Assembly: GCF_003115845.1 (NCBI RefSeq)
Contig: NZ_KZ819022.1
Location: 310,001 to 374,000, forward strand
DNA: 64,000 nucleotides
Origin: Brenneria roseae subsp. roseae
GTDB taxonomy: Bacteria > Pseudomonadota > Gammaproteobacteria > Enterobacterales > Enterobacteriaceae
Direction of reading: 5' to 3'
Shown: positions 35,885-45,484 of the stretch, one piece after another
How the letters are laid out: the number at the start of each line of letters is the position of its first letter
Position numbering within the stretch: position 1 is the stretch's first letter
Program-made: the position numbers and the translations under genes
Notes under the pieces: generated by a model
Databases searched by the model: none
Told to the model about the DNA's origin: nothing
The model's input: only the letters and a program-made list of their open reading frames with translations

Positions 35885-37087
35885 TTACGCTGTCAGACGG
35901 AGGGCGTCCTGAGCGATGACCAATTCTTCATTGGTCGGAATGACCAGCGCCGGACGGGTACCCTCTTTAGCGATGTTGCCGCCTTTGCCGAAACGTGCGG
36001 CCAGGTTGCGCTCGTGGTCGACGTCAAAGCCCAGCAGGCCCAGTTTTTTCAGCGTCAGTTCACGTACCATCGCGGCGTTTTCACCGATACCGCCGGTGAA
36101 GATGACGGCATCCAGACGACCTTCCATCAGGGCGCTGTAAGAGCCGATGTATTTAGCCAGACGGTGGCAGTAGACATCCATTGCACGTTTGGCATCTTCT
36201 TTGGTCATATAGTTGTCTTCAACATAGCGACAATCGCTGGTGACTTCCGTCAGCCCCAGCAGACCGGACTCTTTGGTCAGCAGTTTATTAATGGCTTCAA
36301 CGCTCATGCCCAGCGAGTCATGCAGGTGGAAAACGATGGCCGGATCGATATCGCCGCTGCGAGTACCCATTACCAAACCTTCCAGCGGCGTCAGCCCCAT
36401 AGAAGTATCAACGCATTTACCGTTACGAACCGCCGCCACAGAACCGCCGTTGCCCAGGTGGCAGGTAATGACGTTCAGTTCATCAACCGGCTTATTCAGG
36501 GCTTTAGCCGCCTGTTGAGTAACGAAATAGTGGCTGGTGCCGTGTGCGCCGTAGCGACGGATGTGATGTTCTTTATACAGTTTGTACGGCAGGGCATAAA
36601 GATAAGATTCTTCCGGCATGGTCTGGTGGAACGCGGTGTCGAAGACAACCACGTTCTTGTCGGCCAGTTTAGGGAAGGATTTCAGCGCTTCTTCGATACC
36701 GATCAGGTGTGCTGGGTTATGCAAAGGTGCAAAAGGTATGGAATCTTTGATACCCTGCAAGACATCGGCGTTGATAACGGCGGACTGAGTGAATTTCTCG
36801 CCGCCGTGAACGATACGGTGGCCGATGGCCACCAGTTGTTCAGACAGTTCCGGTTTTTGAGCCAGAATGTTGCTAACGATGAAGTTCAGCGCTTCGCTGT
36901 GAGCTGCGCCAGCACCCAATTCAGCTTCTTGTTTGCTACCGTCCATCTTCCATTTGATACGGGCTTCAGGAAGGTGGAAACATTCGGCTAAACCGGATAG
37001 GTATTCTTCCCCGTTAACAGCATCGATGATGGCAAACTTCAGGGATGAACTACCACAGTTAAGAACCAGTACTAACTTACTCGACAT
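35885..37087 (-). CDS. ackA: Acetate kinase AckA
   Basis: AckA transfers phosphate from acetyl phosphate to ADP, giving acetate and ATP. The 400-residue product (same as E. coli) has the ASKHA-fold motifs: [15 protein letters not shown] at the N-terminus, [51 protein letters not shown] and [13 protein letters not shown]. It is the promoter-proximal gene of the minus-strand ackA-pta unit. The 440-bp region upstream holds an FNR-like site. Confidence 0.98.
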   Translation of the reverse strand: MSSKLVLVLNCGSSSLKFAIIDAVNGEEYLSGLAECFHLPEARIKWKMDGSKQEAELGAGAAHSEALNFIVSNILAQKPELSEQLVAIGHRIVHGGEKFTQSAVINADVLQGIKDSIPFAPLHNPAHLIGIEEALKSFPKLADKNVVVFDTAFHQTMPEESYLYALPYKLYKEHHIRRYGAHGTSHYFVTQQAAKALNKPVDELNVITCHLGNGGSVAAVRNGKCVDTSMGLTPLEGLVMGTRSGDIDPAIVFHLHDSLGMSVEAINKLLTKESGLLGLTEVTSDCRYVEDNYMTKEDAKRAMDVYCHRLAKYIGSYSALMEGRLDAVIFTGGIGENAAMVRELTLKKLGLLGFDVDHERNLAARFGKGGNIAKEGTRPALVIPTNEELVIAQDALRLTA

Positions 37088-37530
37088 GGAAGTACCTACT
37101 TGTTATACATGGTTAAAAAAATGTCATACAGAGGTAAGTCTATCGCACACCACTGTTGGCATTTATGATTAACATCATGCCTTGGTGTGATACACCTGAC
37201 ATGACGATGAAAAAATGTCGATGTCTCTAAGCGTTGATACCGAATGAACAGTATACTGAACATGACGCCAACGTGATGAGACCGCAGCTTATTAAAAGCG
37301 ATGAATAACCGCGTTATGGCTGTTGGCAGCGCTTGTTGTAGTGAGGGAACGTACTCCCTGCGTATAGGCATACGATTTTAGTATATAGCAGCCAAATATA
37401 TAGCGGCCAAAAGGCCGTTCTAGAATACCGATAGCGTACGGCAAACACAAAATATATTTTAACCTTATCAAATTGAGTTGTTGGTTTGTGCAAAAGTTTT
37501 ATTTTTTATCTTTAAAGTTGAGGTGTGACT
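37088..37530. promoter_or_regulatory. Divergent ackA / yfbV control region with FNR-like site
   Basis: 443 bp without a credible gene. TGAT-TAAC-ATCA at 37166-37177 matches the FNR core TTGAT-N4-ATCAA at eight of ten positions, about 85 bp from the ackA start. A weaker CRP-like TGTGATACACCTGACA lies at 37186-37201. A 15-bp tandem duplication is at 37383-37412. A 91-codon open frame on the minus strand (37096-37371) resembles nothing I know and is not annotated. Confidence 0.45.
37383..37412 (+). repeat. 15-bp tandem duplication upstream of yfbV
   Basis: ATATAGCAGCCAAAT at 37383 is directly followed by ATATAGCGGCCAAAA at 37398, identical at 13 of 15 positions. The second unit runs into a GGCC-AAAA-GGCC mini-hairpin. 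Confidence 0.75.
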
Positions 37531-37986
37531 ATGGCAACGAAACCTAGCGGTAGAATCAGTTGGCTACAGTTACTCCAACGTGGGCAGCACTACATGAAAA
37601 CGTGGCCTGCCGATAAGCGTCTGGCTCCTGTCTTTCCTGAAAATCGTGTGGCGCGTGCGACCCAGTTTGCCGTTCGTTTTATGCCGCCGTTGGCGGTGTT
37701 TACCCTGACCTGGCAGATTGCCCTTGAAGGGCAACTAGGCCCCGCCATCGCCACCGCGTTATTTGCCTGTAGTTTACCTATGCAAGGGCTATGGTGGCTT
37801 GGACGTCGCTCCGTGACACCGCTGCCGCCTACGCTATTGAATTGGTTCCATGATATCCGCCATAAGCTGCTTGAGTCTGGTTTGGCGCTGGCGCCGCTGG
37901 AGGAAGCCCCTACGTACCAATCGTTGGCCGATGTGCTGAAACGCGCTTTCAAACAGCTTGATAAAACGTTTTTGGACGATCTGTGA
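37531..37986 (+). CDS. yfbV: YfbV, UPF0208 membrane protein
   Basis: A 151-residue inner-membrane protein, the same length as E. coli YfbV. Two hydrophobic segments (about 42-58 and 63-84, [41 protein letters not shown]) are followed by a cytoplasmic helical tail ending in [17 protein letters not shown]. coli YfbV has been implicated in limiting the spread of the Ter macrodomain; the mechanism is not clear. ATG 37531 has GAGG seven bases upstream. It is divergent from ackA, as in E. coli. Confidence 0.92.
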   Translation: MATKPSGRISWLQLLQRGQHYMKTWPADKRLAPVFPENRVARATQFAVRFMPPLAVFTLTWQIALEGQLGPAIATALFACSLPMQGLWWLGRRSVTPLPPTLLNWFHDIRHKLLESGLALAPLEEAPTYQSLADVLKRAFKQLDKTFLDDL

Positions 37987-38087
37987 TCTGAATCCGACTG
38001 GGCGTGCGTGGACGGTGATTTTTCTCCTTCCTGCTGTTTTAAATCAAAAAATCGTCTGCTATTGCTATCACGAAACGATTCAGTATG

Positions 38088-38123
38088 CGATTCTGCTGTC
38101 AATAACGATTCTGTTATCAATAA
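38088..38123 (+). repeat. 18-bp tandem duplication upstream of yfbU
   Basis: CGATTCTGCTGTCAATAA at 38088 is directly followed by CGATTCTGTTATCAATAA at 38106, identical at 16 of 18 positions, 44 bp before the yfbU start. The reverse complement of the second unit contains TTGATAACA, the same core as the array upstream of yfcE. Confidence 0.78.
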
Positions 38124-38167
38124 CATGGTAATCGGCGGTATGCCGGGATGTGGTTCAGGAGAGCACG

Positions 38168-38662
38168 ATGGAAATGACAAATGCCCAGAGATTGATCCTT
38201 TCAAATCAATACAAAATGATGACCATGCTTGATCCGGAGAACGCAGAGCGTTATCGCCGGCTGCAAACTATTATCGAGCGGGGCTATGGTTTACAGATGC
38301 GCGAATTGGATCGTGAGTTCGGCGAGCTGAGTGAAGATGTCTGCCGCACGATTATCAATATAATGGAAATGCACCACGCCTTGCAGGTGTCGTGGGACAA
38401 TCTGAAAGATAAACAGGATCTGGACGAACGTCGCCTGATCTTTCTGGGCTTTGATGCGGCGACGGAAGCACGCTATCTCGGCTTTGTCCGTTTTATGGTG
38501 CACGTGGAAGGGCGCTATCCGCATTTCGACTCGGGTACGCATGGCTTTAATGCCCAGACTAAAATGTGGGACAAGTATGGCCGTATGCTGTCCATCTGGC
38601 AGTCTTGTCCGCGCCAATATCATTTGAGTGCGGTTGAGATCGCACAAATTATCAACGCCTGA
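38168..38662 (+). CDS. yfbU: YfbU family protein
   Basis: A 164-residue cytoplasmic protein, the same length as E. coli YfbU and very similar from [18 protein letters not shown] to the IAQIINA end. It is largely helical, with no catalytic motif I recognise; E. coli YfbU is a multimeric protein reported to affect cell death when overproduced. I used ATG 38168 (AGGAG upstream), with an alternative in-frame start six codons earlier. hxpA follows almost directly, suggesting one transcript. Confidence 0.93.
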   Translation: MEMTNAQRLILSNQYKMMTMLDPENAERYRRLQTIIERGYGLQMRELDREFGELSEDVCRTIINIMEMHHALQVSWDNLKDKQDLDERRLIFLGFDAATEARYLGFVRFMVHVEGRYPHFDSGTHGFNAQTKMWDKYGRMLSIWQSCPRQYHLSAVEIAQIINA

Positions 38663-38683
38663 ATGATTGCAAAGGGGCTTTCT

Positions 38684-39340
38684 GTGGAGTGTAAAGGTTT
38701 TCTGTTTGATTTGGATGGTACGTTGGTTGATTCATTACCTGCCGTAGAACGTTCCTGGATTAACTGGGCAAAAGCACACGATATCGATCCACAGGAAGTT
38801 CTGGATTTTATTCATGGCAAGCAGGCGATTACTTCTCTGCGGCATTTCCTCCAGGGACAGAGCGAGGAGACGATTCAGCAGGAATTCTATGCGTTGGAAA
38901 AAATTGAAACGATGGATACGCAGGGTGTCGTCGAAATGCCCGGGGCGAAAGCCCTGCTAGATCGATTGGATGAACTGGGTATCCCGTGGGCAATCGTCAC
39001 ATCGGGGACGATTCCGATTGCCAGCGCGCGTCACCGGGCCGCGGGGTTGCCTGCACCGAAAGCGTTTATTACCGCGGAACAGGTTGCTCAGGGTAAACCG
39101 CATCCTGATGCTTACTTGCTCGGCGCCCAACAGCTGGGCCTGAATCCGGCAGAGTGCGTGGTGGTCGAAGATGCGCCGGCAGGCGTATTATCTGGGTTGG
39201 CGGCAGGGTGTCGGGTTATTGCGGTAAAAGCGCCGTTGGATACGCCGAAACTGGATCAGGTCGACCTGGTTTTAAATTCGCTGGAACAGATTCGAATAGA
39301 GAAGTCTGACAACGGCGTTAGTATCGTCTATGGTCAATAA
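38684..39340 (+). CDS. hxpA: Hexitol / sugar phosphatase HxpA (YfbT)
   Basis: A HAD-superfamily phosphatase of 218 residues (E. coli 216) that dephosphorylates hexitol and other sugar phosphates. Motif I is FLFDLDGTLVDS (nucleophile Asp and acid/base Asp), motif II TSG in WAIVTSGT, motif III Lys in AQGKPHPDAY, and motif IV VVVEDAPAG. GTG 38684 with GGGG six bases upstream gives VECKGFLF, aligned with E. coli MRCKGFLF; the ATG at 38663 right behind the yfbU stop is the alternative start. Confidence 0.92.
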   Translation: MECKGFLFDLDGTLVDSLPAVERSWINWAKAHDIDPQEVLDFIHGKQAITSLRHFLQGQSEETIQQEFYALEKIETMDTQGVVEMPGAKALLDRLDELGIPWAIVTSGTIPIASARHRAAGLPAPKAFITAEQVAQGKPHPDAYLLGAQQLGLNPAECVVVEDAPAGVLSGLAAGCRVIAVKAPLDTPKLDQVDLVLNSLEQIRIEKSDNGVSIVYGQ

Positions 39341-39382
39341 GTTTTTGTAATTTACTGACAAAAGTATGATTAAATATGATCG

Positions 39383-39407
39383 AACCTCGCATCAGCGAGG
39401 TTTTTTT
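39383..39407 (+). terminator. Intrinsic terminator after hxpA
   Basis: AACCTCGC, loop ATCA, GCGAGGTT, followed by further T residues to give seven in a row. It lies 42 bp past the hxpA stop codon and should end the yfbU-hxpA transcript. Confidence 0.9.
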
Positions 39408-39510
39408 ATGGCAGACTATCCCTGTCTGCCACCCTAAAAAATGCATCGGTTTTTTATGGCATTTTGAATATATTTCCTATCAATGAACTCTTTCCGTCAG
39501 GGGAACCGTT

Positions 39511-41343
39511 TTGAATAGCGAACTTCTCTGGGTTTTATCCCTGTTGCTGATCGCCATTGTGTTGTTTACCACCAATAAATTACGCATGGATGTCATTGCA
39601 CTATTGGTCATTATCGCGTTTGTTTTGAGCGGAACGCTGACATTACCCCAGGCGTTGGTGGGATTTAGCGACCCTAATGTGATTTTGATCGCGGCGCTGT
39701 TTGTTATTGGTGAGGGTTTGGTGCGTACCGGCGTTGCCTATCAGGTGGGAGACTGGCTGGTGCGAGCCGCGGGCAGCAGTGAAATCAAAATGCTGGTGTT
39801 GCTGATGGTGACCGTTGCCATGCTGGGTGCATTTATGAGCTCAACGGGCGTGGTGGCTATCTTTATTCCTGTGGTGCTGAGTGTTTCTGCCCGCATGAAA
39901 ACATCACCGGGCAGATTGATGATGCCATTGAGCTTCGCCGGGCTAATCAGTGGGATGATGACGCTGGTGGCGACGCCGCCCAATATGGTCGTCAGCAGCG
40001 AACTTATGCGCGAAGGTATCGCGGGGTTCGGTTTTTTCAGTATGACGCCAATCGGTATGGTGGTGTTATTGATGGGCGTGGCCTATATGATGGTGGCGCG
40101 TTACTGGCTCAGCGGTGCGGAAACGGAAGCCTCAAAAGATGCCTGGAAAAGAAAAACATTTCGCGACCTGATTCGGGATTATAAGCTGACGGGCAGGGCG
40201 CGTCGTTTGGCGATCCTCTCCGGTTCCCCTTTGATTGGTCATCGCCTGGACGATCTTCGTCTGCGTCAGCGCTATGGCGCCAATATCGTCGGGATTGAAC
40301 GCTGGCGAAAATTTCGTCGCGTGATGGTCAGTGTGGCGGGCAACACCGAGCTTCGCCTGAACGATGTCCTGCTGATTGATATGTCGGCGTCGGAAATGGA
40401 TCTGCGTGAGTTCTGTACCTCGCAGCGTCTGGAACCGATGGTGCTGCGCGGGGAATATTTTTCAGAACAGGCTCGTGATGTCGGCATGGCGGAAATGTCG
40501 TTGATTCCCGATTCCGAGCTGTTGGGAAAAACGCTCTATGAAGTGGGGTTCCGCAGCCGCTACGGATTGAGCGTAGTGGGTATTCGTCGCAACGGTGAGG
40601 CGCTGGAAGGGATTTTGGCAGACGAGCAACTGCAACTCGGTGATATTTTGCTGGTTATTGGTGACTGGCGAATGATCCGGCAGTTGCACACGCAGAAAAA
40701 CGACTTTTTGTTGCTGAATTTGCCCGCGGAAGTGGATGATGTCGCACCTGCGGTCAGTCAGGCTCCCCATGCGTTATTTTGTCTGGCGTTGATGGTCGCC
40801 ATGATGCTGACGGATGAAATTCCCAATGCGATTGCGGCGCTGATCGCCTGTTTATTAATGGGCAAGTTTCGCTGTATTGACATGGAAGGCGCTTATCGGG
40901 CGATTCACTGGCCCAGCATTATCCTGATTGTGGGAATGATGCCGTTTGCACTTGCCTTACAGCAAACCGGCGGGGTGGCGCTGATCGTGAATGCGCTGAT
41001 GGAAGTCGCCGGGGAGGCTGGGCCTCATGTCATGCTGGTCTGTCTGTTTATATTGTGTGCGGTTATCGGGTTGTTTATCTCGAATACGGCGACAGCGGTG
41101 TTAATGGCGCCGATCGCCATTGCGGCAGCCAAACAGATGGGCGTTTCGCCCTATCCATTTGCCATGATCATTGCTATTGCGGCTTCAGCGGCGTTCATGA
41201 CGCCGGTGTCATCGCCGGTGAATACGCTGGTATTAGGGCCGGGGGGATACAAGTTTGGCGACTTTATCCGTGTCGGTGTGCCGTTCACCATCCTGGTGAT
41301 GATAGTGAGTGTGATGATGGTACCGTGGTTGTACCCTTTCTGA
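39511..41343 (+). CDS. yfbS: YfbS, SLC13-type transporter with RCK_C domains (TTG start)
   Basis: A 610-residue inner-membrane protein of the DASS/SLC13 (citrate-sulfate) transporter group. N-terminal membrane segments (about 1-205) and C-terminal ones (about 420-610) flank two cytoplasmic RCK_C/TrkA-C domains (about 230-400, with [24 protein letters not shown] and [24 protein letters not shown] as paired motifs). The substrate is unknown. The start is TTG 39511: AGGGGA lies eight bases upstream, and [12 protein letters not shown] aligns with the E. coli N-terminus. Confidence 0.92.
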   Translation: MNSELLWVLSLLLIAIVLFTTNKLRMDVIALLVIIAFVLSGTLTLPQALVGFSDPNVILIAALFVIGEGLVRTGVAYQVGDWLVRAAGSSEIKMLVLLMVTVAMLGAFMSSTGVVAIFIPVVLSVSARMKTSPGRLMMPLSFAGLISGMMTLVATPPNMVVSSELMREGIAGFGFFSMTPIGMVVLLMGVAYMMVARYWLSGAETEASKDAWKRKTFRDLIRDYKLTGRARRLAILSGSPLIGHRLDDLRLRQRYGANIVGIERWRKFRRVMVSVAGNTELRLNDVLLIDMSASEMDLREFCTSQRLEPMVLRGEYFSEQARDVGMAEMSLIPDSELLGKTLYEVGFRSRYGLSVVGIRRNGEALEGILADEQLQLGDILLVIGDWRMIRQLHTQKNDFLLLNLPAEVDDVAPAVSQAPHALFCLALMVAMMLTDEIPNAIAALIACLLMGKFRCIDMEGAYRAIHWPSIILIVGMMPFALALQQTGGVALIVNALMEVAGEAGPHVMLVCLFILCAVIGLFISNTATAVLMAPIAIAAAKQMGVSPYPFAMIIAIAASAAFMTPVSSPVNTLVLGPGGYKFGDFIRVGVPFTILVMIVSVMMVPWLYPF

Positions 41344-41458
41344 TCGTTTTTGGTTCAGGCAACGGCATCGGCGAGACGGATTGCCCCGCTGGAGCAATCC
41401 ATTATCCTGGCGCGTGATTGCTGGCTATCGTGGAGAAAGCACCGCAATCTCATCAGCA

Positions 41459-42058
41459 TTATAGCGGGGAATCCTGACTGATTTCATCCAGCGACAGACT
41501 AAAGCTTGGAATAAAGACATCCATGAAATAGTCCATTTCCGGGCTGTTGCGCAGCTGCAATGTTTTCTCTAACCGGGCTTTGGCCAGCGTAAATTCGGTA
41601 TTACCCGCAGACAGTTCTTCCAGACATTTCAGATAGGCGCAAAGCGCATCGGCCTGTTTGACAATCGCCCGCTCGTCCTCGCTCATATATTGTGCATCCA
41701 GAAGCGAACGGTAGTCCTGTTGCAATTCTTCCGGAAGCATCTCAATCAGTTTTTGCTGTGCGATCTTCTCAATCTTTTTGTACTCATGGGCAATTTGCGC
41801 ATTGTAATACTTGATTGGCGTAGGCATATCCCCCGTCAACACTTCGCTGGCATCATGGTACATCGCCAGTAAGGCAATTCGTTCCGCATTGATGTTGCCG
41901 TTGAACTTTCGGTTTTTAATTACCGCCAGAGCGTGGGCGACAAAAGCCACCTGTAGGCTGTGTTCAGAAACATTTTCTGTGCGGACGTTTCGCATCAGCG
42001 GCCAGCGGCTAATGAGTTTAAGACGGGATAGATGGGCAAAAAAGTGACTCTGATTCAT
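41459..42058 (-). CDS. yfbR: 5'-deoxynucleotidase YfbR
   Basis: An HD-domain phosphohydrolase that removes phosphate from deoxyribonucleoside 5'-monophosphates; it contributes to thymidylate supply in E. coli. The 199 residues (E. coli 199) show the HD metal ligands: His in [16 protein letters not shown], the HD pair in [15 protein letters not shown], and the later Asp in [19 protein letters not shown] 42058 gives [16 protein letters not shown] as in E. coli; an in-frame ATG nine codons upstream is unlikely. Confidence 0.95.
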   Translation of the reverse strand: MNQSHFFAHLSRLKLISRWPLMRNVRTENVSEHSLQVAFVAHALAVIKNRKFNGNINAERIALLAMYHDASEVLTGDMPTPIKYYNAQIAHEYKKIEKIAQQKLIEMLPEELQQDYRSLLDAQYMSEDERAIVKQADALCAYLKCLEELSAGNTEFTLAKARLEKTLQLRNSPEMDYFMDVFIPSFSLSLDEISQDSPL

Positions 42059-42171
42059 AACATCTCTCAGACAGCAGCACGACAAGAATCTATTGTGAGC
42101 ACTTGGGCAGGATTATGCAATCAGACAAAATAACGCCGGACAGGGAACTGCCCGGCAAGGCGCGGCATGGG

Positions 42172-43386
42172 TTATTGGTGATAACCTTCCAAAAAACGCC
42201 CCAGTTTGTGGACTGCCATATCCAACTCGTCAATGCGTGGCAGCGTCACAATTCGAACGTGATCCGGGTAAGGCCAGTTGAACGCGGTTCCCTGTACCAG
42301 CAGCACTTTTTCCTGCAATAGAAGATCCAGAACCAACTTCTGATCGTCATGGATATTGAAGCGTTTGGCATCAATACGCGGGAACATATAGAGCGCGCCG
42401 CTGGGTTTGACGCAGGAGACGCCAGGAATCTGATTGATCAGTTCCCAGGCGCGGTTGCGCTGTTCATACAAACGTCCACCGGGTTGGATAAATTCGCTGA
42501 TGCTCTGATAACCGCCAATGGCGGTTTGAATGGCATGTTGCATCGGTACGTTTGCGCACAAACGCATTGATGCGAGCATTTCCAAACCTTCAATATACCC
42601 TTTCGCATGCTTTTTCGGGCCATTCAATACCATCCAGCCCTGACGGAAACCGGCGACGCGATAGGTTTTTGATAAACCATTAAAGGTGACGGTCAGCAGA
42701 TCGGGGGCGAGCGCGGCAATAGAATGATGCTGGGCGTCATCATAGAGAATTTTGTCGTAAATTTCGTCAGCGAAAATAATCAGGTTATGTTCGCGGGCGA
42801 TGGTCACGATCTCAAGCAGCAGCGCTTTGCTATAGACTGCGCCTGTCGGGTTATTGGGATTGATGATGACAATACCGCGGGTACGCGGCGTGATTTTTTT
42901 ACGAATATCGTCCAGATCGGGAAACCAGCCGGCTTCTTCATCGCAGAGATAATGTACGGCATTGCCGTTGGAAAGTGATACGGCAGCCGTCCACAGCGGG
43001 TAGTCCGGCGCAGGCACCAGCATTTCGTCGCCGCTGTTCAGCAACGCCTGCATTGATTGCACAATCAGTTCGGAAACACCGTTGCCGATATAGACATCTT
43101 CAACCGTCATTTCGCGCATGTCCCGAGCCTGATAGTGCTGGACGATGGCTTTACGCGCGGAATACAGGCCTTTTGAGTCACAGTACCCTTGTGCTGTCGG
43201 CAGATTGCGGATAACGTCGACGAGGATTTCATCCGGAGCTTCAAAGCCGAAAGGGGCGGGATTACCAATATTCAGCTTGAGGACTTTATTCCCTTCTTCT
43301 TCAAGTCGTTTGGCTTCCTTCAGAACCGGACCACGAATGTCATAACAAACGTTCTCCAGCTTTTTGGATTTTTCAATCGGAGACAT
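42172..43386 (-). CDS. alaA: Glutamate-pyruvate (alanine) aminotransferase AlaA
   Basis: The main alanine-forming PLP-dependent transaminase of E. coli (YfbQ). The 404-residue product (E. coli 405) has class I/II aminotransferase motifs: NIGNPAPFGF near the front, NPNNPTGAVYSKALL, IFADEIYDKILYD, and the PLP lysine in TFNGLSKTYRVAGFRQGW (about residue 239). I took ATG 43386 (MSPIEKSKKLENVCYDI); an in-frame ATG at 43515 would add 43 residues absent from the family. It is divergent from lrhA. Confidence 0.96.
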   Translation of the reverse strand: MSPIEKSKKLENVCYDIRGPVLKEAKRLEEEGNKVLKLNIGNPAPFGFEAPDEILVDVIRNLPTAQGYCDSKGLYSARKAIVQHYQARDMREMTVEDVYIGNGVSELIVQSMQALLNSGDEMLVPAPDYPLWTAAVSLSNGNAVHYLCDEEAGWFPDLDDIRKKITPRTRGIVIINPNNPTGAVYSKALLLEIVTIAREHNLIIFADEIYDKILYDDAQHHSIAALAPDLLTVTFNGLSKTYRVAGFRQGWMVLNGPKKHAKGYIEGLEMLASMRLCANVPMQHAIQTAIGGYQSISEFIQPGGRLYEQRNRAWELINQIPGVSCVKPSGALYMFPRIDAKRFNIHDDQKLVLDLLLQEKVLLVQGTAFNWPYPDHVRIVTLPRIDELDMAVHKLGRFLEGYHQ

Positions 43387-43887
43387 AAATATCACAAACC
43401 TTTTGCGGGAAAAGCGTATTCCTGTGTGGAATAGCATAACCCGCTTAATGTACTCCTCCCGTTGTACCTTTTGAAGAATGTTTATCTCGATATCTACAAA
43501 TATCAGTGCCGGCATACTATGGCATTGTGTACTAGTTGATTAGTGCGCTATGGTAGGTTCAGAGGGCGGTCTTTCATCAGTTTGTAACTGTTTTCTCTAC
43601 TACAACCGGTCTCAGGTTATTTTAAATAACAGAGATTGTTTATTTTTTAGAGTGAAAAAAAGCGGAAACGATTTTTTATTCTGATAAAGATTAAGATTGA
43701 TGAATCATTTAAAATAAAGATGAGACATCAATTGAAAAGACGATAGGGGTAACGAAATATAAGTATTTTTTTGCCCTTACCGTGCGTCTGCGATAGTGTC
43801 TTCAAATGTATGGGTCGTTCCCAATACATGTAATAAAACACCAGGAATGCTCTTGTTAAAAATTAAAATAGATAAGTGAATAATCGT
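43387..43887. promoter_or_regulatory. AT-rich divergent region between alaA and lrhA/pecT
   Basis: 501 bp with no gene I can support, notably A+T-rich. It contains an odd palindrome GTTATTT-T-AAATAAC at 43616-43630 and long A/T runs around 43650-43760, the type of DNA bound by LysR and H-NS proteins. E. coli lrhA has a long leader and autoregulation; whether the same holds here cannot be seen. Confidence 0.4.
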
Positions 43888-44790
43888 ATGACCAATGCAA
43901 ATCGACCAGTACTTAATCTCGATCTTGATCTATTGAGAACGTTTGTCGCTGTTGCAGATTTAAACACCTTTGCAGCCGCCGCTGTTGCCGTATGCCGGAC
44001 CCAATCGGCCGTCAGCCAGCAAATGCAACGTTTAGAACAACTCATCGGAAAGGAGCTGTTTGCCCGTCATGGGCGTAATAAGCAGTTAACCGAACACGGT
44101 ATCCAGTTTCTCGGATACGCCAGAAAAATATTACAATTCAATGACGAAGCTTGCGCTTCATTAATGTATAGCGATATTCAGGGGACGCTGACGATCGGCG
44201 CTTCCGATGATACTGCGGATACTATTCTTCCCTATATTTTACACCGGGTAACTTCTGTTTTTCCTAAATTATCGATAGCGGTAAGTGTGAAACGCAGTGC
44301 TGAAATGTTGGAAATGCTACATGAGGAAAAAATTGATCTGGTGATTACCACGATGAATAGCGTTGGCTTTCCCCATGTTTTATTACGCAGCTCTCCTACG
44401 TTATGGTATTGCGCCGCGGATTATCAATTCAGATCTGAAGAACCGGTTCCGCTCGTCGTATTGGATGAACCCAGTCCTTTTCGCACATTGGCCATAGAAA
44501 GGCTGAAAGCGGCAGGGATACCCTGGAAGATTTCTTATGTGGCGTCAACGTTGTCCGCCGTACGCGCAGCGGTCAAAGCCGGGCTTGGTGTAACGGTTCG
44601 TTCGGTCGAGATGATGAGCCCCGAGTTGAAAGTGCTGGGGGAGGAGGATGGGTTACCCAGACTGCCTGAAACCCGTTATTTCCTGTGCAGAAACCCGCAT
44701 CATGAAAATGAGTTGGTAACCGCGATTTTCAACGTGATTGAATCAGGGAATAAATCGCATGTGATCCCTGTTTCAACGGCGCAGGATTGA
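43888..44790 (+). CDS. lrhA: LysR-type regulator LrhA / PecT (HexA)
   Basis: A LysR-family regulator. In E. coli LrhA represses flagellar and other genes; in soft-rot Erwinia relatives the orthologue PecT/HexA represses pectate lyases, motility and exopolysaccharide. The N-terminal helix-turn-helix (about 10-65) reads [23 protein letters not shown] then [20 protein letters not shown], followed by a substrate-binding domain to residue 300. The start [16 protein letters not shown] matches what I recall of Dickeya PecT; GTG 43876 is an alternative four codons upstream. It precedes the nuo operon as in E. coli. Confidence 0.92.
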   Translation: MTNANRPVLNLDLDLLRTFVAVADLNTFAAAAVAVCRTQSAVSQQMQRLEQLIGKELFARHGRNKQLTEHGIQFLGYARKILQFNDEACASLMYSDIQGTLTIGASDDTADTILPYILHRVTSVFPKLSIAVSVKRSAEMLEMLHEEKIDLVITTMNSVGFPHVLLRSSPTLWYCAADYQFRSEEPVPLVVLDEPSPFRTLAIERLKAAGIPWKISYVASTLSAVRAAVKAGLGVTVRSVEMMSPELKVLGEEDGLPRLPETRYFLCRNPHHENELVTAIFNVIESGNKSHVIPVSTAQD

Positions 44791-45484
44791 GCAGCGAAGG
44801 TCGGCTTTTCGATCTTATCGCTGAGGGATACGGTGTAATTTTATGATAAACCTGACATTATTCGGGCAACAGGGACACAACCCGAATGATGGCGGCTTGT
44901 CGGTGATGCGTGCGTAAAGCACGCTATCCAGCTATCAGATATCCTATAAATGCCTCGGCTGAAAGGGGACGTTGCTACAGGATCGCATTCCTTTGCTTTT
45001 TATAAAACGATAGTTTGATTTTTTTAAAAGGTTGTTGCAAAAATTCACCTCCTGCCTAAAGTCAACCCCGCCAATTTTTTTACTAACTAAATTGAAAAAA
45101 ATGTGTGCTGGATCAAAAAATATCCCTAATAACCCTATGGGGGAACAGGCATTCCTTGTGAAAATGGTATAGTGGCATCGCGAATCAGAGTTTTCTACAG
45201 TCGTAATTTGTTAACGAGTCACGAAACTGACTCGATTTAGCCGAAGGTAAGGACACAAAATGTTAACAAAACTACGTGCATGTAAACTAATGTACTGTTA
45301 TTTTTAGTAAGGTTGAAAAAAGGTTACAAAATTAGGGACTCAACCACGCCGAATGCCGCTGACCTGATACGTTTCCGTGCTTTTCGTGTGGTTATTTATC
45401 CTTCCTTTTAATCGATGTGGCGCATTAACTGCCGGAAAAAGAGCAGATGTGTTACCCGCCACTTTTGATGAGTAAGCAAAGAGT
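44791..45484 (+). promoter_or_regulatory. nuo operon promoter and leader region
   Basis: 694 bp upstream of nuoA with no long gene. An extended -10 element TGGTATAGT (45165-45173) is the best promoter candidate; it has no good -35. Two NarL-heptamer-like sequences, TATCCCT (45121) and TAACCCT (45130), lie upstream of it. A leader longer than 300 bases would follow, containing the short open frame at 45260. E. coli nuo is controlled by ArcA, NarL, Fis and IHF through a similarly long region. Confidence 0.45.
45260..45307 (+). CDS. Possible 15-residue leader peptide ahead of nuoA
   Basis: An ATG with AAGGA six bases upstream opens a frame encoding MLTKLRACKLMYCYF followed by TAG, 177 bp before nuoA. 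Nothing about the peptide is recognisable apart from its two Cys and basic first half. The ribosome-binding site is as good as those of the nuo genes, which is why it is listed. A chance occurrence cannot be excluded, and I know of no described nuo leader peptide. Confidence 0.3.
   Translation: MLTKLRACKLMYCYF

Noticed and set aside
36014-36991. 325-codon plus-strand open frame opposite ackA
   Set aside because: Antisense shadow of ackA with no ribosome-binding site or recognisable motif.
37096-37371. 91-codon minus-strand open frame directly upstream of ackA
   Set aside because: It occupies the promoter region containing the FNR-like site; the product resembles nothing known and the start has no clear ribosome-binding site. 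Kept as control region, not as a gene.
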